In this document: positions 1-9,341 of the stretch, in pieces
How the letters are laid out: each line of letters begins with the position of its first letter
How positions within the stretch are numbered: position 1 is the stretch's first letter
Source: Begonia masoniana
Taxonomy: Eukaryota > Streptophyta > Magnoliopsida > Cucurbitales > Begoniaceae
Assembly (NCBI GenBank): GCA_022432975.1
Contig: CM039509.1
Span: forward strand, 13,245,860 to 13,309,859
Length of the DNA: 64,000 nucleotides
Direction of reading: 5' to 3'
The notes under the pieces: model-generated
What the model saw: the letters and a program-made list of their open reading frames with translations, nothing else
What the model was told of the DNA's origin: nothing
The model's database searches: none
Position numbers and translations under genes: made by a program

Positions 1-480
1 AAACCGTCATTAAACGTAATATCATCAAACTAGTTTCAAATCATCCTAAAACAACTATCTATATAATTTCCATATCTTTTCATCCAATCTACCCAAAATA
101 CCTATACTCTGGTTCCCACGGGTCAAAATCGCCCCGACTGTTCAGCGCACTCCCACGGGCATCCTTCTTCATCCTGTGTGATCATCTAGCAGAGGAACGT
201 CTTCCTCACTTTGCTCGAGATCACCTCATGTCCTTAGCAACCAAGCGACTCGTTTTGAGCTTTGTCACCTAGGGCTGTGATTTTGGAAGAAAACGGAGGA
301 GAAACCGTTGATCGGAGAAGAGAATAGGTCGACGTTGAAGGAAACGTTGAAGGAGTAGAGGAAAAAGTCACAGGGACGAAAGGGAGAGAATTTCTCTTTT
401 GGAGAAATCGTGAAGTCCCGAATAGGGGGGGGGAGATTTATGTTTTAGTGAAATTTTAACTTGTCAAATTACAATTTTAA
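1..480 (-). repeat. LTR fragment B0, intronless copy of the B/C/A LTR unit
   Basis: On the minus strand this matches the B- LTR (55720-57240), but the spacing differs. The exon-3-like part (1-228), a 44-nt exon-2-like part (229-272) and the exon-1-like part (273 to about 480) are directly joined. The joints are CCCTAG|GTGACAAAGC and ACATGAG|GTGATCTCG. B- has introns of 379 and 551 bp at the same two points. The 44-nt mini-exon has the same length as the one in B+. The fragment is cut by the window edge and its other limit near 480 is approximate. What is seen is the exact loss of both intervening segments. That this came from reverse transcription of spliced RNA is inference, but it fits well. 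Confidence 0.8.
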
Positions 481-2816
481 CTTGTCAAGCATCAAGCTAT
501 TAATCCTCATGGAGGAAGCTCATTGTTGATTCTAGAAGGTCATTTAGTCCACATTGTGTTTGCTTTAATTTTTAGTGTAGTGTTGGATTTCATTTATGTA
601 TTAGTTTGTAATATTGATGGTGGGAACCATCTAGTGAGGAAAAGAGAGTCACATGGCAAGGAGAGACCATAAAGTATTAGGTTACCTCATTTGGCCCAAG
701 CACTCCTATTTTTCCTCTTTTCTTCCTTTGAATTTTTACTAGTTTTGTAAGAGTTATGGGTGAAAACCCTAATTCTCTTGGAAGTACTATTTATACCAGC
801 CTTATGGATTGTAATCGTCAGCTTATTTTGAATGAAAATTTTGTGTGGACTTCTTCTTCCAAAATTGAAGTTCCCTTCAAGTGGCCACCTCTCCTTGCTG
901 AGTAATATCCAAGTGTAATGCGTGTGTCATTTGGATTCCACCTTTGTGAGTGTTAGTGGACTCTATTTTGATATGTCTCTTCTCCATTCTCTTACTCTAG
1001 AGGCGAAATACCTAGCAATGGTGTAGATAACTTTCAACTCCCATCATTGAAGCAACATCCACCAACAAGATCCAAAAGAGTTGTTATGGTTTGTTATTTC
1101 GTTCTTAGCCGAGCAGTTAACACTTCCGCAAACATAACTTTTCATCCACAACGATTCTGCCCCTGATTTTTTGAGACATTCAAAGTAACTTATAAGGAAC
1201 CATCTTGTCCAAAAATCGCATCCATACATTTTCAAATGTGGGACTTATAACTTTCCAAAGTTTGCTCATTGTCTCGACCGGAGCAGTATTCATGGTTCCT
1301 AGCACCCCTCGCCATTTCCGTCATAAATTTCACTCAACGCATCCTTTCACCCTTAAATTTGGATCACAACTTCTTCCCTCCCCTCACCAACAACTGTACA
1401 ATTTTAGCTTCCAACTCTTCAAGGAGATTGAGTTGCACCTGTGCAAAAATGTTGCTATGCTTAGCCAAGCAACCGTAGTTAAGCCAACATTGTGTCAAGT
1501 ACTTGCCCAATTTTGTGGCACGTCACAGTTGGTCAAAATCGTCGTCAATCTGAGGTTGGTAATTCGACATCTATCGCTCAATAATGGTGTTTTGTCAAGA
1601 AATTATAATTTTTTTCATCTTCGATATTGTGAGGAACTTAAGCATGCAGTACTCCTAATTTTAGAGCAATTTGGGAGGTTGTAGTGACCAATTTTGCAGT
1701 GGTGTGTTGATATATTCAGAGATTGGAAATCGACCGTTGAAGATATAAATTTGGTTTTTTCTTTCCTTCTCTTTTGGTTGAGGATCAATCTAAATTATCT
1801 CTTGTTGTAAATTTGAAAGGAAATTTGCGGGATTCATTTGGTTGAGCAGAGCATGTCTGTGATCAACGGGTTGAAGGTATAAAACTCCCAACTTTTGTCT
1901 CTGTTTTGTGTTGATTTTAAGAGTGAAAAATGGATGCTTTGATTTGTACGAGAATGAGTTTATTGTGAGGATGAAACTAGTCGCTATGAAAAAAGGATTT
2001 TGGCATGGACAGCTAGAAACCTTGGCGAAATGGGCAACGTCACCAAGGAAGGCGATGTTGAACCACATTTGTAGCAGAGCAGGTTCCTTCTGAACTGTAG
2101 GTCAAACTTCGAGTTGAACCCTATCTTGAGTGGGTTGGGCTCCAGATTGAGCTGCGGTCCAGCATTAATGTTTGATTACGGTCTAGTTATGTTCAACAGT
2201 TCCTAGTACTAACCCATTTAGTTGGGTCACCCTTAAATGTTTTGGGTTGCTTACTTGATGACAGATTGGGATATTTTGGGTCGTTGTTCAATTTCTTTTA
2301 GACTGTGTCCAGCCCTTTTTGGGATTTGATTTTGAGTTTGATTTTAACCCAAATTTTACAAATAAATTACTCAATTAAAGATGAATATTGTAAGGTAATA
2401 ATTGGATATTAATATATCAAATTTTGAACCAAAAATTTAATAAGCTTAATAATTGGGTATTAATACATCAAATTTTGAACCAAAAATTTTATATTCAATT
2501 TCGCACGCCTTAATTAATTAATTTATTTTTATAAAATAATTATTAAAAATCCTTTGCTAGTGTTTTGTTTTGATGCATGTATTACTTTATGCACGTTTTT
2601 ATTTCGTGTCATGAAAAATTTGTATTAATTAGAGTAGTGGGACAGCATTCTATGTTGTGTATCTGGACAAAAAATCCTAAACAAACTCAGAGTGTTTTAT
2701 ACAACATTTGCAAATTTGCATAAGACATGATATGTACGGAGACCGTGAGAGCCTCAATTTTTATTCAGATTTTAATTTGTTAAATTGACATGGATAATAG
2801 AAATCAAATATATGTT
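481..2816. other. Decayed repeat-rich intergenic DNA
   Basis: No supported gene. The stretch at about 700-1020 has an LTR-like look (TATA-like tatttatacc near 790, then a U5-like T-rich part). I could not find a partner copy, a primer site or TG/CA ends. The 159-codon open frame at 1205-1684 has no recognisable domain and is treated as chance. From 2300 to 2700 the sequence is AT-rich with near repeats of 'aattttgaaccaaaaattt' (about 2419 and 2470). Confidence 0.4.
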
Positions 2817-2821
2817 CCTAT
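2817..2821. repeat. Target-site duplication of LTR A, left copy
   Basis: CCTAT, matched by CCTAT at 6760-6764. It fixes both ends of LTR A. Confidence 0.85.
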
Positions 2822-2981
2822 TGTAACACCCGACATTTCGGCCAGGTGATTTTCTGACCATTTTCATTGTCACCCTCTTATTTAACCTTTATGATTTAAA
2901 TTTAATGTTAAGACAAATTTATTACAAGTTAAGTAAAACTAGGTTGGGTGGCAGTTTTGTAATTAAAACTGATGGATTAGG

Positions 2982-2988
2982 TATAAAT
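2982..2988 (+). promoter_or_regulatory. TATA box of LTR A
   Basis: tataaat in the context ggtataaataggaa, about 160 bp before the first 5' splice site at 3144. A Pol II start around 3010-3020 is expected, giving a first exon of about 130 nt. Confidence 0.6.
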
Positions 2989-3474
2989 AGGAAATGGAAA
3001 CCTTAAACCTCATTTATTGCCACTGTAGCCGACATTTCCCCTCGGCGATTTCTTCTCTCCCAAGTTCTTGCTTCCGGCTACCAGAACTTCCCTTACCGAT
3101 GGCTGGTTTCGAGCTTGCTCTTCTCTGCAAATCCACACCCGAGGTATGAAATGGACAATGTAGTCATTCATTAGTAAATGGAGCTCTGTTTTCAGCTCGG
3201 CACTGAGTTTGGATTTTTTTTTAGCAGTGGTCGAGTAGTTTAAGACTTTTTAAAATCTGAGAGTAGAAATGTCATCCCGAATCGATTCTGAGCATTTTTT
3301 TTAGTAACCAACTCGGATTTAATCAATGGTAAAACCTGTCCACCTAGTTTCGGATTTCAGACTGCAGTGTGTCAAACAGAGGAATCGGGATGACTTTAGC
3401 TATTAGATCTTAGGATGGATTATGATTAGGACTATTAGGACTTTGTTTTAACTACTGTAATGTACATGTTTTAG

Positions 3475-3519
3475 GTGGAGAAGTTAAAGAGAGGAAGTTC
3501 GGATTGCTAAGGAATCCAG
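3475..3519 (+). ncRNA. Mini-exon (45 nt) of the LTR A transcription unit
   Basis: Preceded by tgttttag and followed by gtaagtg. All eight intact copies of the module have this mini-exon: B+ 25151-25194, C 19050-19095, A2 54339-54386, B- 56643-56687, D 60916-60970, F 10809-10865 and 17683-17739. Lengths run from 44 to 57 nt. The sequence itself is poorly conserved and lengths are not multiples of three, so a coding role is unlikely. The intronless fragment at 1-480 keeps this exon joined to its neighbours. Confidence 0.6.
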
Positions 3520-4177
3520 GTAAGTGAATGTATTAAGATTTCCGGCCACTAGGGCCCTACACCGCAAGGGTATTAGGAAATCACTGAGATGTTAGCTTAT
3601 TGACTATGATTTGTTATTTCCACGATATGAAGAAGTTGAGTAAGTAAATGTAAAGTTACAGGATGTTTTACTTGTCCTTATGATATGACTTCTCTCTATG
3701 AACTTTATGTCTATGCACTGTGTCCCTGTTATGATTAAGTTGAGAACATGAAAAGCAAATGTAACCAAGATTAAGTGCAGAGCGGGGAAAAGACTATGTT
3801 ATGTATGACTCGCGAAATCTCCCACTGGTGGAGGCCGAGTTAATGTTACGTATGACTCGCGAAATCTCCCACTGGTGGAGGCCGAGTTAATGATATGTAT
3901 GGCTCGCGAATTCTCCCACTGGGGAGGCCGAGTGATGTATCATGATTGCCGCGATAGGCAAATGATCATGTATGACTGCCGCGATAGGCAAATGACTATG
4001 TACCCCTGTCTTCCTCCCTCGTCTCCTGCCTTAATACATGTTATGTAAATGATAAAGATGAACATGAATGAGAAATGGTTTATGAACTTATGTCTCTTTA
4101 AATTGTGTACTCATGTATATCTGTCAGCATGCATTCCTTACTAAGCATTAAGCTTATAGTTAAACCTTATGGTGTAG
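3520..4177 (+). other. Intron 2 of LTR A, with complementary ends
   Basis: Donor CCAG|GTAAGTG, acceptor GTGTAG|GTGAAG, 658 bp. The 5' arm at 3556-3569 (CCTACACCGCAAGG) pairs with the 3' arm at 4165-4178 (CCTTATGGTGTAGG) over 14 positions with one mismatch and one G-U. A 5-5-5 hairpin (TAAGC/GCTTA) lies at 4142-4156, where a branch point would sit. Inside are three 47-bp repeats (3803-3936) and two 30-bp repeats (about 3940-4000). Confidence 0.65.
3803..3936 (+). repeat. Three tandem 47-bp repeats inside intron 2 of LTR A
   Basis: Unit tatgactcgcgaaatctccc..., ending in gaggccgagt. The first two copies are almost identical; the third has several changes. Each unit contains the inverted pair cccactggtgg. 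C (19410-19470) has an analogous set of short repeats built on 'acggggcaagtcatggttct', so expansion in the loop of this intron is recurrent. Confidence 0.8.
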
Positions 4178-4651
4178 GTGAAGAAGGTTCAGGTGAGGAT
4201 GTTATGTTCAAAGAGAATGCTTAAGGCTGGTTGCTGGAGGATGCTCAAGGTGACAGTGCGGGACTGGAGAGGCGATTTATGACCCCTGGTTAAGACTCTT
4301 ATGTTACAGTATGTTAAAGGATATGGTAGCTTAAGTAGGATGAGATTATTTTAAAACGTTGAGCTTTGAAACTGTCTAGTGGATCACTGAGTCAGGGAAT
4401 GATTATATAGAATTATAAATAATCTGTTGCTTAAGTCTTCCGCTATATGCATTTTGAATGAGTTGTGTTTTCTTTCTGTTGGGAGGAGTCATTTGATGAT
4501 TTAGTGTTCTCTACCGTAAGACGGAAGCCGGATGAGGCAATCTTCCGGTTGACGTCATCGGCAGATGCCGAGAGTTAATTGTTTGATGGTTTAGTCTTCC
4601 GGCTGACGTCATCGGCAGATGCCGAAGGGTATTGTTTGTTGGTTTAGTCTT

Positions 4652-6300
4652 CGGAAGATGTAAAATGTGTTTTGTCGCTTAGCGACCGGAAGATGTAAAA
4701 TGTGTTTTGTCGCTTAGCGACCGGAAGATGTAAAATGTGTTTTGTCGCTTAGCGACCGGAAGATGTAAAATGTGTTTTGTCGCTTAGCGACCGGAAGATG
4801 TAAAATGTGTTTTGTCGCTTAGCGACCGGAAGATGTAAAATGTGTTTTGTCGCTTAGCGACCGGAAGATGTAAAATGTGTTTTGTCGCTTAGCGACCGGA
4901 AGATGTAAAATGTGTTTTGTCGCTTAGCGACCGGAAGATGTAAAATGTGTTTTGTCGCTTAGCGACCGGAAGATGTAAAATGTGTTTTGTCGCTTAGCGA
5001 CCGGAAGATGTAAAATGTGTTTTGTCGCTTAGCGACCGGAAGATGTAAAATGTGTTTTGTCGCTTAGCGACCGGAAGATGTAAAATGTGTTTTGTCGCTT
5101 AGCGACCGGAAGATGTAAAATGTGTTTTGTCGCTTAGCGACCGGAAGATGTAAAATGTGTTTTGTCGCTTAGCGACCGGAAGATGTAAAATGTGTTTTGT
5201 CGCTTAGCGACCGGAAGATGTAAAATGTGTTTTGTCGCTTAGCGACCGGAAGATGTAAAATGTGTTTTGTCGCTTAGCGACCGGAAGATGTAAAATGTGT
5301 TTTGTCGCTTAGCGACCGGAAGATGTAAAATGTGTTTTGTCGCTTAGCGACCGGAAGATGTAAAATGTGTTTTGTCGCTTAGCGACCGGAAGATGTAAAA
5401 TGTGTTTTGTCGCTTAGCGACCGGAAGATGTAAAATGTGTTTTGTCGCTTAGCGACCGGAAGATGTAAAATGTGTTTTGTCGCTTAGCGACCGGAAGATG
5501 TAAAATGTGTTTTGTCGCTTAGCGACCGGAAGATGTAAAATGTGTTTTGTCGCTTAGCGACCGGAAGATGTAAAATGTGTTTTGTCGCTTAGCGACCGGA
5601 AGATGTAAAATGTGTTTTGTCGCTTAGCGACCGGAAGATGTAAAATGTGTTTTGTCGCTTAGCGACCGGAAGATGTAAAATGTGTTTTGTCGCTTAGCGA
5701 CCGGAAGATGTAAAATGTGTTTTGTCGCTTAGCGACCGGAAGATGTAAAATGTGTTTTGTCGCTTAGCGACCGGAAGATGTAAAATGTGTTTTGTCGCTT
5801 AGCGACCGGAAGATGTAAAATGTGTTTTGTCGCTTAGCGACCGGAAGATGTAAAATGTGTTTTGTCGCTTAGCGACCGGAAGATGTAAAATGTGTTTTGT
5901 CGCTTAGCGACCGGAAGATGTAAAATGTGTTTTGTCGCTTAGCGACCGGAAGATGTAAAATGTGTTTTGTCGCTTAGCGACCGGAAGATGTAAAATGTGT
6001 TTTGTCGCTTAGCGACCGGAAGATGTAAAATGTGTTTTGTCGCTTAGCGACCGGAAGATGTAAAATGTGTTTTGTCGCTTAGCGACCGGAAGATGTAAAA
6101 TGTGTTTTGTCGTTTAGCGACCGGAAGATGTAAAATGTGTTTTGTCGCTTAGCTAGCGACCGGAAGATGTAAAATGTGTTTTGTCGCTTAGCGACCGAAG
6201 ATGTAAAAATGTGTTTTGTCGCTTAGCGACCGGAAGATGTAAAATGTGTTTTGTCGTTTAGCGACCGGAAGATGTAAAATGTGTTTTGTCGTTTAGCGAC
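4652..6300 (+). repeat. Satellite-like array, 47 copies of a 35-bp unit
   Basis: The unit starts cggaagatgtaaaatgtg and ends gtcgcttagcgac; 47 units of 35 bp plus one 4-bp insertion (near 6151) give 1649 bp. Most units are identical. Variants (cgttt for cgctt, the 4-bp insertion, an A gain with a G loss) are confined to the last few units at the 3' end. Every unit contains the palindrome GTCGCT-T-AGCGAC. It lies in the tail of LTR A, at the place where A2 has older, longer repeats built on related words. Confidence 0.95.
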
Positions 6301-6759
6301 CGGATGATGTTTTAATTTAGCACGCGAGGCCCACGTGCCTACCGGAAGATGTCTCCTTTAGGTGATGTTAAGCGAGTCACGCGTAATGCACGTGATGACC
6401 GGACGACTAAGTTTCTGAGGGTTGTCAACGCATGCGACCCATGCAAACTCGAGTGGTATTTTATTAAGAGAACTGAGGGCACTTCCTCTTTTCCCAAAAT
6501 TGTCAAGAAACCAAGGACCGAGTCTAGTCGCTCGACTCTGTGAAAGTTTGAGCCGACGAGGCATGGGAAGTCGGGCACGAGAGGGTTCGTCTTCCTTAAT
6601 GGTTCTGCGTCCCTATTACCAGTTTTAAAAAAAAAAAAGTATATGTAAAATGTGAAAGTCTGTTGAGAGATAGTAAGTGAATGTAATAACAGTAAAAGTC
6701 AAGCAAACGATTAATGAAAGAATGTGAACACGTGACGGCTCCTGGCCGGGGTCGTTACA

Positions 6760-6764
6760 CCTAT
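6760..6764. repeat. Target-site duplication of LTR A, right copy
   Basis: CCTAT, identical to 2817-2821. Confidence 0.85.
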
Positions 6765-8865
6765 TGAGTTTAGTCGACTCACCCCAACGACACCTCTTTA
6801 AGGAATTAACCAAGAGGACTTTCAGATACCGACTCGGAGTAGGATCGACGTGAAGATTTCTGAAGTTTATTATTTTCCTAGAAATATATTTTCTTCGAGA
6901 GGTTAAACTTTATTAGAAAATTGTAAATCTTTTATTTATTTAAATTTATCTGGCATATTTATTTTCAGACATATATTGCTGCATTATCTTAGATGTGATA
7001 CGAACCAAGGAAGACTAAAAACTAAAGATTCAATCAAAGATAGTATGGTAAAGATCCATTAAAGGAATGTGAAGCTTTTAAAATTGTAAAAGAAGAGTTT
7101 TTTATTGAAAAACTACAAGTACAAGCCAAAAAGATGATTGGAGAGAGATGCATAAAGATTTACACGGATTGGAGAGAGAAACACGAAGATTCACACAAGT
7201 TTGAAAAGAGATACAGATTCATGTAGATTGTAGAGAGATAAAGATTTACGTGGATTAGAGAGAGATATGGAATCACGTAGAAGATCCAGTCATTCAGCGA
7301 AGAACATGCACATCTAGCAAATCACGTTTAAACGAAGTTTAAAATGTGCGATGCAATCTGATCACACAAGATTACAAAATTTTTTTTATTTTATTAAGAT
7401 TTATCGTTACTTTTTAGTATTATTTAATTAAAGTTTGTAGCATATTTAAAGGCAAAACATATTCGGTTTTAGAAGAGATTTGTTTTAATAGAATACAAAA
7501 CTTGAGTTTTTTTTAGAGATGATTTCTCTTTCTTTTTTTGTGAAGAACTTGATATTCATCAAGTATTGACTTGGTAGGTCACTTTTAATAGCTTTGGTTC
7601 TTACCAACAAGTTTGGTTTTGGTCAAGTTCCTCTTTTGATAATTTTGGTTCCATTTGCAATGTTCAATCGTGGTCAGGTTCCTATCTTTTCTTGAATCAC
7701 ACGGCGATCCTTTTGTTTATTTCGCATTGTTGACAGGGCTTGGATTTCAAACATCCGAGGTTCGCATCAAGATGTCACTAATGGATCTAAAATATATCCA
7801 TTTTGGTTTGGATGCTGCATTTATTATTGTAATGAAAGTCTTCTACTGCCTAATTTATTAAAACTAAGTTTAATGGTCGGACGACGCGGTCTGATAAAAA
7901 TGACCCTTCCGGCAATCTAGCATAAAAACTGACGATCCGAAGATCCATCAATACCTCATGAGCTAGAAAGAGAAATGAAAGTAATGGCGATCTGAATATC
8001 CATCAATGTTACCCCGGGTAGCCGAAAAGCAAGCTCAGTACGACACTACCCGTAAATCAAAATACAAAAATACCTTGATCAGATTTAGGGATTCGAAACC
8101 CAAGGTGCGCATAGTCACCACCCTATTATCCATTTCTATAACGCTGCAAACAAGACAACTTTCATGCAACAGAAAGTGTACTGGAATATCCTACTAATAC
8201 CGACACCGAGACTGTCCAAAATATCACGAAGATTCATCCTCCCAAATATGAATATATCAACAATAATAAAATCATGCATAAATGGAAACGATCTAAATCA
8301 TACGTATATACATGTAAAAACCGAATTGCTGGCGATCAGGCCCTATCAGGTTTTATACCGATGACAAATCACCAAAATAGGTTTTATAAAATGATGCTGC
8401 AAATGCGATGCAAATTGAAAGATTAAGATCAGTTATGCGATGTCACACAAGGAACTTCGTGTGACACCGATAATTAATGCAATGAGGGACAATATAAATA
8501 TACGGAAATAAATGACACAGGAGGTTGGTAACGCAGTTCGGCAACCAGCATACGTCTGCGGGGTGACGCCTAGATATAAAAACATTTCTTTGAGTTCACA
8601 AAGTTACAAGACAATCGGACTTATACAAATAATGACTCCCTCTTATCTTTGATGCCGCCTCTAGCTAACTTTCCCAAGGAAACTGTTTTTGCGAGCTCCC
8701 CTCGACATAAGATCGACCTATCCCGAGATCTAGAAAACAACAAGATCCCCTTGTTGTTGATTCCTCTCGGAATCCATGTTATGGCAAGATCCCTTCGCCC
8801 ACGATCAAAGTGAGGTGCTCTCCTTGTCTAAAAACAGAACTCCTCCCTAGTTCGGATGCAGTCTC
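6765..8865. other. Intergenic, unidentified repeat remnants
   Basis: No supported gene. 7415-7493 is repeated almost exactly at 27917-27994 (same strand), so these may be parts of one LTR pair split by the insertion of C. The part 8430-8865 has two near-identical 'cttcgtgtgacaccg'-like words and a phrase (ggttggtaacgcagttcggc) of the type seen at the ends of plant repeats, but I cannot classify it. Confidence 0.35.
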
Positions 8866-9341
8866 TGTAACGCCCAGAAATTTCGGTTTATGGGTTTTTA
8901 GTTTTAGGTTTTCGGGGTTTTGATTTTTAAGTCTTATAGAGTTTTAATTCGTAAAAATAGTAAATTAAGTCCGATTGGCGAACGGGAAGTGTTGTTAGAA
9001 CCCTAGGAATAAATTGAAATATTTCGAGAAATAAGAAATTTTCAGAGAAACCAATTCGATAGACGAAATAACGATTTAAGATAAGAAATTAACTAAGGGC
9101 AAAATAGTAATTTTAGAAATCAAATTTATTAAAAATCCCCCTCCCCTTCTGGTTTCTCATTTCTCCAGAGCTCTCCCTCCTCTCCTCACGATTTCTCTTC
9201 TCCTCCATTGCCATTTCTCTCCAACGGCAACCAACCCTCCAATTCCGGCGATTTTTTCCTTCGAGTTTTCTTCCCCAAATCGATACTGTAGGTAAGTTCT
9301 ATACTTGGGGTATGTTTAATTGTTATTTTAGAGTTGATATT

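Larger units (their letters stand above)
2822..6759 (+). mobile_element. Solo LTR A with 5-bp target duplication
   Basis: Starts TGTAACACCC, ends GTCGTTACA, and is flanked by CCTAT on both sides (2817-2821 and 6760-6764). This makes it one insertion of 3938 bp. No gag or pol lies inside, so it is a solo LTR or a non-coding element of LTR ancestry. It contains a TATA box (tataaat at 2982). An exon/intron-like unit follows: exon 1 ending at 3143, intron 1 3144-3474, mini-exon 3475-3519, intron 2 3520-4177, exon 3 from 4178. A 35-bp repeat array occupies the last third. A2 at 52395-55038 is an inverted, diverged relative. B, C, D and F share the internal unit, so A belongs to the same lineage of long LTRs; F and D show that this lineage is chromovirus-like. 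Confidence 0.88.

Noticed and set aside
1205..1684. 159-codon open frame
   Set aside because: No recognisable domain or signal in either strand, and no neighbouring gene structure. Likely chance in a decayed repeat.
4652..6300. CRISPR-like regularity of the 35-bp array
   Set aside because: Repeats are contiguous, without spacers, in a plant LTR. It is a tandem repeat.
6339..6628. Overlapping short frames on both strands after the 35-bp array
   Set aside because: Inside the end of LTR A; frames on both strands have no domain or codon preference.
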